A stretch of DNA of 64,000 nt from Paenibacillus sp. FSL W8-0426 (GCF_037969725.1 NZ_CP150203.1:2062001-2126000); one strand, 5' to 3'; positions 44,428-53,240 are shown, numbered from the stretch's first letter. Numbers and translations are program-made. Notes: a model not told the origin generated them from the letters alone.

Positions 44428-44982
44428 ATGGAACAACCAACCTATACCATTCAGCAACATGATCTCGGCGAAGCGTTTTACATCGACCGGGCCCATCCGG
44501 ACGATACCGATGCCATTATGCGCATGCTGGTTGAAATTGCGGAGTGGTTAAACAGCCAGGGGTCGAGCCAATGGGGCGCGCTTCTTCGGGGAGAAGACTC
44601 TCATGATACGGTCGGAGCGATTCGCCGGGGCGACGTATTCGTCGTAAAGCAAGGCGATGAGGTGGCCGGGATGGTGACCTTGTTGCGTAGTCCGAGCGAG
44701 TGGGACGAGCGACTGTGGGGAGAACAAGCGGGAACAGAGGATGGAGCGTTATATTTGCACCGGTTGGCCGTAAGCCGCAAATATGCCAGCGTCGGGTTGG
44801 GTAAACGCATATTGAAATGGAGCAGTACCGGCATCCGGTTTGAGAACAAGGATCGGGTCCGGTTGGACTGCGTGGCCGGCAATGATACGCTGAACGCGTT
44901 CTATGCAAGGAACGGATATACATACCTTGGGGAGAACGACGGGTATAGCATTTATGAGAAACTGCTCGGCGATGAAGCTTGA
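44428..44982 (+). CDS. GNAT-family N-acetyltransferase
   Basis: 184 residues. The acetyl-CoA core is seen in 'LYLHRLAVSRKYASVGLGKRIL' (Q/RxxGxG/A-like 'VGLGKR') and 'LDCVAGNDTLNAFYARNGYTYLG'. N-terminal ~25 residues are extra. Substrate unknown. It follows the HAD phosphatase in an operon-like arrangement and ends before a strong terminator. Confidence 0.88.
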   Translation: MEQPTYTIQQHDLGEAFYIDRAHPDDTDAIMRMLVEIAEWLNSQGSSQWGALLRGEDSHDTVGAIRRGDVFVVKQGDEVAGMVTLLRSPSEWDERLWGEQAGTEDGALYLHRLAVSRKYASVGLGKRILKWSSTGIRFENKDRVRLDCVAGNDTLNAFYARNGYTYLGENDGYSIYEKLLGDEA

Positions 44983-45034
44983 CGAAGATCTGCTGATTTG
45001 GGCACCAACCTTTGGAGCATGTTTGGGTAAAACT

Positions 45035-45087
45035 AAAGACGTGACTGGACGGATTGTTGTGAACGATCTGTCCGGTCACGTCTTTTT
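45035..45087 (+). terminator. Terminator after the HAD-GNAT operon
   Basis: Arms 45035-45050 and 45070-45085, one wobble, followed by TTTTT. Confidence 0.85.
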
Positions 45088-45134
45088 GCGCTTGTTTTTT
45101 ATGCCATCAAATGCATCCCTAACCATTTCATCGG

Positions 45135-46118
45135 TTAACCCCGGGGTTCAGGGTATCTCCACCATGGTTGGCTCGGGTAATCCGCCGTATATAGCCTGAC
45201 CTTCTCACCAATTTTGGGTGTGGCGATGTTAACCTTCAAGGCTTGTGCTGCCTTGGTGACCCGTTCAACCGGCTCGTTCCAGGCATGAAAGGCCAGCGTA
45301 AATGCGGCCCAATGAATCGGGATGAGCAGTTCGCCACCTACATCCAAATGAGCTTGTACCGTTTCTTCCGGCATCATATGAATGTTGGACCAACGCTCGT
45401 CATATTGTCCACACTCCATCAAGGTCAGGTCAAAAGGCCCGTATTTTCTGCCGATTTCCTTGAAATGAGGGCCGTATCCGCTGTCGCCGCTAAAGAAAAC
45501 CTTCGTTTCCCGTCCAGCAATGACCCATGAGCACCACAAGGTGGAATTGCGATCAAACAAGCCTCGGCCTGAGAAATGACGCGCTGGCGTGCAAGCAACA
45601 GTGAATCCCATGAAGGAGAACTCATTCCACCAGTGGTGCTCGGTAATCTGTTCCGCAGGAACACCCATTTGGATCAATCGTCGGCGAACGCCGAGCGGGA
45701 CGATAAATCGTTCTGTTTTATCCTTTAATCTGCGGATGGAGGAAGAGTCCAGATGGTCATAATGGTCATGCGAAATAATGATTGCATCGATGGCCGGGAA
45801 ATCCTCCGGCTCGATCGGCAAACGGGTGCTGTACCGTTTCGTACCCGCCCAGGATACAGGGGAAGGGCGTTTACCCAGCATCGGGTCAAAAAGCAGCCTG
45901 CGTCCTTCCATTTCAAGCAGGAAAGCCGAATGGCCGAACCATGTGACCTGTGGGTTATCCGATGCGTTCAACGATTCGGCAGGTTCACATTTCACGATCG
46001 GCATGTTGGCTGCCGGCCTCCGTTCGGCACTGCCTCGGATCGAGTCTCTTAACATGCTTATTAACGAGTTGAAGCTCATGCCTGCGGACGTCGGAATCTG
46101 ATTTTCGTATTTTGTCAT
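45135..46118 (-). CDS. MBL-fold metallohydrolase of the NAPE-PLD/UlaG-like group
   Basis: 327 residues. The sequence 'TWFGHSAFLLEMEGRRLLFDPMLG' and metal motif 'ISHDHYDHLD' (HxHxDH), plus 'PARHFSGRG', 'FSGDSGYGPHF' and C-terminal His 'IPIHWAAFTLA', are the NAPE-PLD-like beta-lactamase fold. Bacterial members act on phosphodiesters or acyl-lactones; the substrate cannot be read from sequence. No signal peptide. It is alone. Confidence 0.88.
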   Translation of the reverse strand: MTKYENQIPTSAGMSFNSLISMLRDSIRGSAERRPAANMPIVKCEPAESLNASDNPQVTWFGHSAFLLEMEGRRLLFDPMLGKRPSPVSWAGTKRYSTRLPIEPEDFPAIDAIIISHDHYDHLDSSSIRRLKDKTERFIVPLGVRRRLIQMGVPAEQITEHHWWNEFSFMGFTVACTPARHFSGRGLFDRNSTLWCSWVIAGRETKVFFSGDSGYGPHFKEIGRKYGPFDLTLMECGQYDERWSNIHMMPEETVQAHLDVGGELLIPIHWAAFTLAFHAWNEPVERVTKAAQALKVNIATPKIGEKVRLYTADYPSQPWWRYPEPRG

Positions 46119-46208
46119 GATTCAACCCTTCTGTTCTCTATGATCAAAAATTGAATTTTTGAAAAAACGTACCGTCTTGCAGACAGGCTGATACCAGCCG
46201 AACACGGC

Positions 46209-47609
46209 TTACTGCATGCGGCGCAAGCCTTTCGGCAGACGGTTCTTCAGCTGTCCGCCACTGGCTTTGCCCCATCCGAGCGGCAGTCCATCCACCGTCA
46301 CCAGCGTCCAGCCTTTCAACGCGGCATCCGCCGGTAGACTCTCGCCACGCAGATAAGCGGCTGTCAGGTCGCTGTCCGCCTCCAGGGTCACATGCTGCAT
46401 CCGGGCTGCCGCATCGGGTGCAATGGACAAGGCCAGAGCATGAGCAGGCTCAAAGCGCCCTTTTTTCCAGTCGCCGACATGCAGCCCGGCTCGCGGAAGC
46501 TTCAAGCCGCTCAAACGCTCGTCGCTGAGCAGTGCCGCGCCGCTGTCCGGCAGGGCATACAAGGCTTCGCCGAAAAGGAGCGGGCGACCCGTTCGCACAA
46601 CGTGATCCGGCATATGCTCGTCGCTCCAGGCGATGAACGCGTCCCAGGCGGATTGCGTTTCTTTGCCAGGGTTATTTTGGCGGCCGGCTTTCCCCTTTTT
46701 GCCATGACGTTTGGCTGTGGCCATGCTTTCTTCCGATTCGCCGATGTTTGCATGTCGTGCTTCCGCTTTGGTCAGGACCGCAACGAAGTGTCCCTCTCCG
46801 CGGTTCAAATGAGGCCAAATTCGCTCTTTACGCACAAGAGTCAAGTCCGGATAGGCAGCGACCAATCGCTCCATCATGCCCTCGTTTTCCTCGCGATTAA
46901 AAGTACATGTAGAGTAAGCCATCGTTCCGCCGGGTTTCAGCATCGTATATGCATCCTGCAAAATATCCCATTGCCTGTTGACGCACAGCGTGACCAGATC
47001 CTCGGTCCAATCCGTCACTGCATCGGCGTCCTTGCGGAACATGCCTTCGCCCGAACAAGGGGCATCCAGCATGATGCGATCGAACGTTGCAGGGAAACGG
47101 GCTGCCAGCTCACCGGGCGCAGCGCAGGTGACAACCACGGAGGCCAGTCCCATCCGTTCCACGTTTTCGGCCAGTATTTTGGCCCGGGCCGGATGGATTT
47201 CATTGGAGATCAGCAGTCCCCGGTCTTGGATGAGGGAGGCGATATGCGTCGTTTTTCCACCCGGTGCCGCCGCCAGGTCAAGGATCGTTTCACCGGATTG
47301 GGGGTTCAGCATTTCTACGGCCGACATCGCTGAAGGCTCCTGAATATAATAAAGGCCTGCTGCATGATATGCATGCTTGCCTGGCCGTTGGTTCTCGTCA
47401 TAATAATAACCCGATTCGCACCAAGGCACGGGAGTAAGGGAGAACAGCTCCGTTACCTGCTGCAATCGTTCCGGGGTTGCCTTGAGCGAATTGAAGCGCA
47501 ATCCATGTGTGCGGGGCTGTTGATAGCTGTTGATAAAAGCATCTGCTTCTTTGCCAAGCATTTGCCGCATATATTGTACATACGCATTGGGAAGTTGGGG
47601 CTTGCCCAT
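46209..47609 (-). CDS. RsmF/NOP2-like rRNA (cytosine-5) methyltransferase, paralogue 2
   Basis: 466 residues from ATG 47609; an upstream in-frame ATG at the AAAGGAG site is less likely. 'ILDLAAAPGGKTTHIAS', 'DAPCSGEGMFRKD' and 'AYSTCTFNREENEG' are nearly the same as in the copy at 41067. It lacks the long Gly-rich linker but has a shorter Lys-rich one (about 330-350) before the PUA-like C-terminus ('LPLGWGKASGGQLKNRLPKG'). The two genes are on opposite strands 3.5 kb apart. The divergence suggests two substrates rather than recent duplication. Confidence 0.9.
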   Translation of the reverse strand: MGKPQLPNAYVQYMRQMLGKEADAFINSYQQPRTHGLRFNSLKATPERLQQVTELFSLTPVPWCESGYYYDENQRPGKHAYHAAGLYYIQEPSAMSAVEMLNPQSGETILDLAAAPGGKTTHIASLIQDRGLLISNEIHPARAKILAENVERMGLASVVVTCAAPGELAARFPATFDRIMLDAPCSGEGMFRKDADAVTDWTEDLVTLCVNRQWDILQDAYTMLKPGGTMAYSTCTFNREENEGMMERLVAAYPDLTLVRKERIWPHLNRGEGHFVAVLTKAEARHANIGESEESMATAKRHGKKGKAGRQNNPGKETQSAWDAFIAWSDEHMPDHVVRTGRPLLFGEALYALPDSGAALLSDERLSGLKLPRAGLHVGDWKKGRFEPAHALALSIAPDAAARMQHVTLEADSDLTAAYLRGESLPADAALKGWTLVTVDGLPLGWGKASGGQLKNRLPKGLRRMQ

Positions 47610-47756
47610 TTCGAAACATTCTCCTTTCATGAAAAACAGGGGATTAGCAAGGTGGAACGTACAAGGCCGTACTCTCTTTGACTGAAACATACGTTCCAAT
47701 ATATCATGTTTCAAGTTATACTGAAAAGACCGATGCAAGGAAGGGGGAAACTTACG

Positions 47757-48902
47757 GTGAAATTGCTGCAGGCGCTATTCTTTCCTCCGGAACAGCCCGG
47801 AGGTGTATCCTCTATGGTTCCCTATATGCAGGAGAGGTTCACTTCTCCAAGATGGGAGATGGACCTGTTTTCGCTGCCCAAACGGATTCGTAACAAGGGC
47901 GTGGAGGAAGTCCGGTTCGAAACGTTCGATTGGACGCAATACGGGGACAGTCCAATCGTGCAAAAATACATGCAAACCTACCGGGACTATCTGTGGTGGA
48001 CCAAGCTGCGCATCCAGAAGTCCTATGATCTGATCCATGCCCATCACCCGATTGCCGGGCTTGCGATGAAAAAGGTTTTTCCGCAGGTGCCCCTTATTCA
48101 AACGATTCACTCCAGTTATGAGCGGGAGCTGATCCTGAACGGGCGCATTGAACCGGATGGACCGGAGCATCGTTTCCTGCTGTCGATCTATGGCGAACTG
48201 GAGCATCATGCGGACCGGCTGCTGACGGTATCGAATTCGTTCAGGTCGTATCTGGCACCTCTGCTCCGGAAACCCGAAGCGATCGGAGTGATTCCGAACG
48301 GATTTGACGAGAAACGCTTCAAGCCGATACCGCATGATAATGCGATTCCGCAGCTGGTTACGGTTTGCCGGCTCGTTCCGGCGAAGGGGCTGGATATTTT
48401 GTTCAAGGCATGCGCCGAGCTGAAGGAGCGCGGCCATGAATATGTTTTACATATTATCGGGGATGGCCCGATCCGGCCCGATCTGGAAGAACTGGCACAG
48501 CGGCTTGGCATTTACAATGAGACCATATTTTACGGGTACACGCTGCATCCGGAGGAATTCATGCCGTTTTTCGATATTTTCGTACTCCCATCGCGGGCAG
48601 AGGCGTTCGGATCCGTGTTCGCCGAAGCGGCGCTCAGCTGTCTTGCGCTTGTGGGCACCGACGTGGGCGGGATTCCCGAGCAGATTGAGGATGGGAGCAA
48701 TGGCCTGCTTGTGCCTGCCGAAGACCCGCTTGCGCTTGCCGAGGCATTGGAGAAAGTCATGCTTGATCCTGCTTATCGGTATGAGCTTGCCCGGTCAGCC
48801 TGTGCCAAGGCAAAGGCAGAGTACTCCTTGGGCCAATCCGTCAATAAGCTGAAAAAGCTATATTTGCAATTGGATCGCCGGACTTCCGGCATAGAAGATT
48901 GA
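47757..48902 (+). CDS. Family 4 glycosyltransferase
   Basis: 381 residues from GTG 47757 (GGAAGGGGGA eight bases upstream). GT-B fold: N-terminal 'PEQPGGVSSMVPYMQE' and 'YDLIHAHHPIAGLAM', C-terminal donor site 'VCRLVPAKGLDILFKAC', 'IGDGPIRPDLEELA' and the E-x7-E motif 'EAFGSVFAEAA'. The acceptor is unknown. The protein could add sugar to a lipid or exopolymer. It is a single gene, divergent from the RsmF-like paralogue. Confidence 0.9.
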   Translation: MKLLQALFFPPEQPGGVSSMVPYMQERFTSPRWEMDLFSLPKRIRNKGVEEVRFETFDWTQYGDSPIVQKYMQTYRDYLWWTKLRIQKSYDLIHAHHPIAGLAMKKVFPQVPLIQTIHSSYERELILNGRIEPDGPEHRFLLSIYGELEHHADRLLTVSNSFRSYLAPLLRKPEAIGVIPNGFDEKRFKPIPHDNAIPQLVTVCRLVPAKGLDILFKACAELKERGHEYVLHIIGDGPIRPDLEELAQRLGIYNETIFYGYTLHPEEFMPFFDIFVLPSRAEAFGSVFAEAALSCLALVGTDVGGIPEQIEDGSNGLLVPAEDPLALAEALEKVMLDPAYRYELARSACAKAKAEYSLGQSVNKLKKLYLQLDRRTSGIED

Positions 48903-48942
48903 ATCGAAAGCGGAGGCGATCCGCCGACGGAAACCGCCAATG

Positions 48943-48996
48943 AGCAAAGGAGCGAAATGCCGGGTCTGCTGCCCGTTTATTTCGCTCCTTTGCTTT
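48943..48996. terminator. Bidirectional terminator after the glycosyltransferase
   Basis: Sixteen-base perfect arms 48943-48958 and 48979-48994, T-rich on the plus side; it also serves the convergent YkvI gene. Confidence 0.82.
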
Positions 48997-50054
48997 TATT
49001 GATTCTTGCCGGGTTTGCGAAAGCTTCCCCAATGGTTCATGATCAATTTGGTTGCCCAGACCAGGGCGAGGCAGCCGAAGATCGGGTACAGAACGGAAAG
49101 CAATGAACTGAACCCCAATTGGCTGAGCAGGTAACACAGCAACATGATCGTCAGGATAAGCAGTTTGGGCGGAACCTGGACATGCTGTTTAAGCTGGAGC
49201 GTCATGCCATAGATATCGGCAACGAACGTGCTGAAGATTTCCATAAAAATCAGAGACACGTAGATGGATTGCACAACCCATCCCAATTGAAAGGCAATGC
49301 TGCCCATCGGAATCTCGAATTGAGTAATTCCAGGCATATAGGCCGACATCGCAAAATGTGCTGCCATCAGCATGAAACCGACGCCAACGCCCCCTACAAT
49401 GCCGCCCCACTTCAGTACGTTACGATCACGGATCTGACTGCCTAACGGCACGAGCACCGCCTGAGCCAGGGCAAGGTTAAATGACGAATACAGCAAGGGG
49501 GATAGCCAGACCCTAACCGGATTAGCATCCGTCGTCAGCGTAATGAACCGCGTGGCGGCTGGATGATGAATGGTGCTGACAATCATGAGCAACGACAACA
49601 GAAGCATCATGGGCACCACGATGCTGTTCATCTGCAGAATCGCTTGTATGCCTCGTCCAAGCAAAAGGTATGTACCGACCAGCGTAATGAGTAGTCCGGT
49701 TTGGTAATGCATCCCCAGATGCTCCACGAATACCGAGCCTGCGCCAGCAAGCATCACGCTGTTGACGCCAATGAGGACCAGGAGGGTAACCCAGGTAATC
49801 CATTTGCCTGCCTGCTGCCCGAACAAATGCTTGTTGAGATCCTCATAGGAGCGGGATTCGGTATCGTGGGCAATCAGCATCATTTTGGTGCCCAGCCAGA
49901 CAAACAGTATGGTGGATAAACCGATGGTGATGGTGGCCCATTTGCCATACTGGGTGAAAAACTGCAATATTTCCTGTCCTGTCGCGAAGCCGGCGCCGAC
50001 AACCGTTCCGATGTATGTGAATGCGATCTGCAGTACCCGGAAAGCCTGTTTCAT
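48996..50054 (-). CDS. ykvI: YkvI-family membrane protein (APC superfamily)
   Basis: 352 residues, about ten membrane helices. The start 'AFTYIGTVVGAGFATGQEILQFFTQYG' with the unwound-helix 'GAGFATG' is the YkvI signature and matches LeuT-fold carriers. 'SSFNLALAQAVLVPLG' is also characteristic. Substrate is unknown. RBS GAGAGGGG. It is alone on the minus strand, divergent from xpt. Confidence 0.88.
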   Translation of the reverse strand: MKQAFRVLQIAFTYIGTVVGAGFATGQEILQFFTQYGKWATITIGLSTILFVWLGTKMMLIAHDTESRSYEDLNKHLFGQQAGKWITWVTLLVLIGVNSVMLAGAGSVFVEHLGMHYQTGLLITLVGTYLLLGRGIQAILQMNSIVVPMMLLLSLLMIVSTIHHPAATRFITLTTDANPVRVWLSPLLYSSFNLALAQAVLVPLGSQIRDRNVLKWGGIVGGVGVGFMLMAAHFAMSAYMPGITQFEIPMGSIAFQLGWVVQSIYVSLIFMEIFSTFVADIYGMTLQLKQHVQVPPKLLILTIMLLCYLLSQLGFSSLLSVLYPIFGCLALVWATKLIMNHWGSFRKPGKNQ

Positions 50055-50192
50055 GCGTTTCCCCTCTCAGGCACCAAATTAGTTTGGACATGCGGGTGCC
50101 ATGGTACAAGGTATGCTTGACCCGAAAAAGTCATGACAAGCGCGTAGAGTCGACAACTTTTTCCTTCGTCATGAAGACTGGGGCGATTTCGC

Positions 50193-50220
50193 TTGAACTA
50201 TGGGCAGGATGTATGATACT
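50193..50220 (+). promoter_or_regulatory. Weak promoter candidate of xpt
   Basis: TTGAAC (50193-50198), 16 bp, GATACT (50215-50220). No guanine-type purine riboswitch or terminator was found between this and the start codon. Confidence 0.45.
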
Positions 50221-50253
50221 TTTACCTCATAGGATAGGCTGGGAGGTCAAAAC

Positions 50254-50835
50254 ATGGAAGTATTGAAACAACGGATTTTGGAAGAAGGCGTGGTTATTTC
50301 GGACCAGGTTCTGAAGCTGGACGCCCTGCTCAACCATCAGATCGATACGGAATTGACGATGGAAATGGGACGCGAATTTGCAGCACGTTTCCGCGAAAGC
50401 GGGGTAACCCGGATCATTACGGTTGAATCGTCGGGCATTCCGGTCGCTTTTGCCACAGCGCACGAACTTGGCGTGCCGCTCGTATTCGCAAGGCGCAAAA
50501 AAACGCTTTTGGCTGACCCAGACGCCTACTGTGAGCGCGTACCTTCCTTTACCAAAGGAATCGTAACCGATATAATGGTATCCCGCGAGTTCATCCGGGA
50601 AAATGATCGAATCCTGTTCATTGACGACATCATTGCCAATGGGGATGCCGCGCGCGGCATCATCAAAATTATAGAGCGTTCGGGGGCTGAGCTGGTCGGA
50701 TTCGGAGTCGTGGTGGAAAAATGCTTTCAGGCCGGCGCACGCACCATTCGCGAGTTGGGCGTTCCGGTGGAAGCGTTGGTTCGGATCCGTTCCCTGGAGA
50801 ACGGTACCGTGCAGTTTGACGATTCGGAATGTTGA
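50254..50835 (+). CDS. xpt: Xanthine phosphoribosyltransferase
   Basis: 193 residues, standard length. PRPP-binding motif 'RILFIDDIIANGDAARG' and the N-terminal 'MEVLKQRILEEGVVI...VLKLDALLNHQID' with 'VESSGIPVAFATA' identify Xpt. It salvages xanthine to XMP. RBS GGGAGG, seven bases to ATG 50254. The partner pbuX is absent; B. subtilis controls xpt-pbuX by a guanine riboswitch, which is not seen here. Confidence 0.95.
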   Translation: MEVLKQRILEEGVVISDQVLKLDALLNHQIDTELTMEMGREFAARFRESGVTRIITVESSGIPVAFATAHELGVPLVFARRKKTLLADPDAYCERVPSFTKGIVTDIMVSREFIRENDRILFIDDIIANGDAARGIIKIIERSGAELVGFGVVVEKCFQAGARTIRELGVPVEALVRIRSLENGTVQFDDSEC

Positions 50836-50873
50836 CCATTCGAAGGAAAGACTCATTTTTTCTTAACTATACC

Positions 50874-50902
50874 TTTGCATGACCGTGCATTTGTTTTATA
50901 AT
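50874..50902 (+). promoter_or_regulatory. Promoter of the 109-aa hypothetical gene
   Basis: TTTGCA (50874-50879), 17 bp, TATAAT (50897-50902), just after xpt. Confidence 0.7.
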
Positions 50903-50932
50903 GGGGTTATGTTAGGGAGAGGAGGCAACACC

Positions 50933-51262
50933 ATGGGAAACCAACCGGCAACAGAACAGTTTTTTATGGATAAGCTGGCTGAATCAAAAGTTCATTTTGA
51001 ACGTGCCCTGGATTGTAAACATACGGAATTTGATGACCTTTATCCCTATATGATTGAACATCCGCAGTTTTTCTGGTACAAACGCTACGTTGCCTGGTCA
51101 GAGCTGCTGACGATCGTGGGCTTGTGCGAAGAGTTGTCCTTCTCTTGGAAAGAACAATTTACGCCGCATCAAGTGGAGTACCTGGAATCACGCGTGATGT
51201 CCGCCAAGGTGCTTGATTTCTGGTTTGAGAAGAACGACAGCAAAGAGCACGCTCAGCGATAA
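50933..51262 (+). CDS. Conserved hypothetical protein, 109 residues
   Basis: Soluble, acidic, rich in aromatic residues ('DDLYPYMIEHPQFFWYKRYVAWSELL'), no signal or membrane helix. AGAGGAGG sits seven bases before ATG 50933. It has its own promoter and terminator. No family recognised. Confidence 0.75.
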   Translation: MGNQPATEQFFMDKLAESKVHFERALDCKHTEFDDLYPYMIEHPQFFWYKRYVAWSELLTIVGLCEELSFSWKEQFTPHQVEYLESRVMSAKVLDFWFEKNDSKEHAQR

Positions 51263-51307
51263 TTTTCAGTAGGGAACCACTTAGGAATGACACGGCAGCA
51301 GTCACGC

Positions 51308-51341
51308 GAGACCTAAATGAATTTCATTTAGGTCTCTTTTT
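51308..51341 (+). terminator. Terminator of the 109-aa gene
   Basis: Thirteen-base arms 51308-51320 and 51324-51336, followed by TTTTT. Confidence 0.85.
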
Positions 51342-51405
51342 GTAGCACGTTGCCGTTTAGCACAGATACAGACCATCATTTTATAGAAAGTCGAGGCCAT
51401 GAATC

Positions 51406-51624
51406 ATGATTAGCGATGAAGAATTGAATGCGCTCCGCTTGTCGGGAGAAAAAGTGAGGGTGGTGCGCGACGAGTTGGAATCCAACGACGTGAAAGGCAT
51501 TGTCGTTGCGTGGGACGATGAGCAGGTTCTCATTCGTCGTCAAAATCGGCGAGTGGTCAAGCTGGATCGCCATTACAGCTTCCAACGTTTCAGCGAACCC
51601 CGTCGAAGCCCGCTGAAGGAGTAG
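51406..51624 (+). CDS. Small basic/acidic hypothetical protein, 72 residues
   Basis: Charged and without membrane segment ('ELNALRLSGEKVRVVRDELESND', 'IRRQNRRVVKLDRHYSFQRF'). A beta-rich, Hfq- or KOW-like small domain is conceivable but not shown. Its ribosome site is modest (GAGG). No function assigned. Confidence 0.6.
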   Translation: MISDEELNALRLSGEKVRVVRDELESNDVKGIVVAWDDEQVLIRRQNRRVVKLDRHYSFQRFSEPRRSPLKE

Positions 51625-51754
51625 CTGTCTGCATCAGGATTATTCCTGAGGTTAACTGGATTTACCATGGACGTTTGGGCATAGTTGTCTGCTCCGGGAG
51701 ACAGGATAAGGTCGGTGAGTGACTGGAACCTATCTGTGAGGGGATGATTGCAAC

Positions 51755-52084
51755 ATGACACTGATGAACGATAAAGTCCATGCGTACAAGGATCAGATTG
51801 GCGAATTGGAAGGTTTGCTTCCCGGCGTGGTCAAGTCCTATCACGAATTTACGGGCGAGTGTTTTCAGCCAGGCGCCATCGACGCCAAAACGAAACAATT
51901 AATCGCGCTGGGCATCGGATTGTTTGCGAATAATGAAGTGTGCACGCTCTACCACGTGCAGGAGGCCCGTGCCAAGGGAGCTTCCGATCAGGAAATACTG
52001 GAGGCCGTTGCTGTCGCCGGAGCCGTTGGAGGCGGACACGCCCTGTCTCAAGGGGCTCTTAGGGTTCAGAAGGCACTGCATTAA
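51755..52084 (+). CDS. Carboxymuconolactone decarboxylase (CMD)-family protein, AhpD-like fold
   Basis: 109 residues, all-helical. The CMD block 'AKTKQLIALGIGLFANNEVCTLYHVQEARAKGAS' has one Cys and a His (C-T-L-Y-H). The first Cys of the AhpD CxxC is Asn here, so a peroxidase disulfide cycle is unlikely. Another Cys is in 'FTGECF'. RBS AGGGGATGA. Monocistronic with a terminator. Confidence 0.85.
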   Translation: MTLMNDKVHAYKDQIGELEGLLPGVVKSYHEFTGECFQPGAIDAKTKQLIALGIGLFANNEVCTLYHVQEARAKGASDQEILEAVAVAGAVGGGHALSQGALRVQKALH

Positions 52085-52110
52085 TCCGATAAGCCCATAT
52101 TTGCACCAAA

Positions 52111-52146
52111 AAACCAGACAAGGCTCGAGCCCTGTCTGGTTTTTTG
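52111..52146. terminator. Bidirectional terminator after the CMD gene
   Basis: Fifteen-pair arms with one mismatch, 52111-52125 and 52126-52141, followed by TTTTTT. It may also end the convergent NlpC/P60 gene. Confidence 0.75.
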
Positions 52147-52206
52147 GCATTCTTGGTTAGAGTACAATGTTTCTCAAGTGATCTGGATGAACAAGTGCGG
52201 TATCGT

Positions 52207-52671
52207 TTAAATTTTTCCAAGCATTTTGTTATACATGAATTCGCCGGTTACACGGCGTGCAGTGACGTAGCGGTCGCTGAAATAAGGATTGGACAATTTG
52301 GTGATGCTGACGCCTTTGCTGCTTGAAGCATGGGCGAAGTTGCCTCCACCGATATACACGCCTGTATGAGAGATGCCTTTTCCAGTGGTATTGAAAAATA
52401 CAAGGTCGCCTGTGCGAAGGTTGGCTTTGGAAACAGCGGTGCCAGCCTTGGCTTGTGCCTGCGAGGTACGCGGCAGCTCGATGCTGTATTTGTTAAACAG
52501 GTATCTCATAAATCCGGAACAATCGAAGCCGGCCATTGTTGTGCCGCCCCACTTGTACGGAATGCCAGTCATGCTGTTGACTACGGTATTGATGCTGCTT
52601 GCTTCGGTTGCTGTTGCACCGGAAGTAAATAAAACGGCTGCGCCGAATAAGGACAGGATAAGCTTTTTCAA
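52207..52671 (-). CDS. Exported NlpC/P60-family peptidoglycan endopeptidase (C40)
   Basis: 154 residues. A signal peptide ('MKKLILSLFGAAVLFTSGATATEA') is followed directly by a single NlpC/P60 domain with catalytic C51 ('GFDCSGF'), H102 ('ISHTGVYIG') and H114 ('NFAHASS'). It has no LysM or SH3 cell-wall-binding repeats, so it is minimal. It probably cleaves D-gamma-Glu-diaminopimelate bonds. TTG 52671 is the start. A c-di-AMP riboswitch lies in its leader, the usual control of such hydrolases. Confidence 0.92.
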   Translation of the reverse strand: MKKLILSLFGAAVLFTSGATATEASSINTVVNSMTGIPYKWGGTTMAGFDCSGFMRYLFNKYSIELPRTSQAQAKAGTAVSKANLRTGDLVFFNTTGKGISHTGVYIGGGNFAHASSSKGVSITKLSNPYFSDRYVTARRVTGEFMYNKMLGKI

Positions 52672-52693
52672 AATGTTATGTTCTCCCTTCGAT

Positions 52694-52800
52694 GCCTACG
52701 GAGTTAGCTAAGGGTTCGGTAGAAGGTTCCCTATATTTCCTATGTATCGGAATAATTCACCCGGTATGGTTCCCCCGTTTTCACTAATGAAACTCGGCAC
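52694..52800 (-). ncRNA. c-di-AMP riboswitch (ydaO/yuaA type)
   Basis: Read on the minus strand, the leader contains in order the ydaO blocks: GCCGAG, a CGGGGGAACCA block, GGGTGAAT, GGGAACCTT, CCGAA and TTAGCTAACTCCGTAGGC. The match to the known aptamer is strong. It lies between a good promoter and an NlpC/P60 cell-wall hydrolase gene, the commonest target of this riboswitch. The aptamer ends about six bases before the GAAGGGAG ribosome site and no terminator fits in the 22-nt gap. Confidence 0.92.
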
Positions 52801-52831
52801 ATGAATAATGAATATTTTGTAACCATTTGAA

Positions 52832-52860
52832 ATGATATTGCATAAATACGAAATTGTCAA
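52832..52860 (-). promoter_or_regulatory. Promoter of the riboswitch-NlpC/P60 unit
   Basis: On the minus strand TTGACA (52860-52855), 17 bp, TATCAT (52837-52832). The leader is about 150 nt. Confidence 0.82.
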
Positions 52861-53068
52861 ATCGTTCTGAAACGGTTATCTGCACCGCCATGTTAACGGA
52901 ATTCTCATTTTTTATGCTCAAATTGCGAAAAGGCTGTCGTTTTTCGGTTACAAAAAAGTAACCACCGTTTCAACAGCTAATGGAATGGACAAATAAATAG
53001 TTTGTCGCCTGACTACAGCATCCATTTCCTTTTGCGTCATTTTGCTGTTCATCATGGCTGTTAATGTG

Positions 53069-53098
53069 TTGACAGAGTTTCGGTTTCTATGATATATT
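53069..53098 (+). promoter_or_regulatory. Promoter of tRNA-Leu
   Basis: TTGACA (53069-53074), 18 bp, TATATT (53093-53098). Confidence 0.75.
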
Positions 53099-53139
53099 CT
53101 TCCTTGTCGCCGTGATATTTCCGGAGATATACCACATAT

Positions 53140-53226
<87 letters not shown>

Positions 53227-53240
53227 AATACAACCATAAG

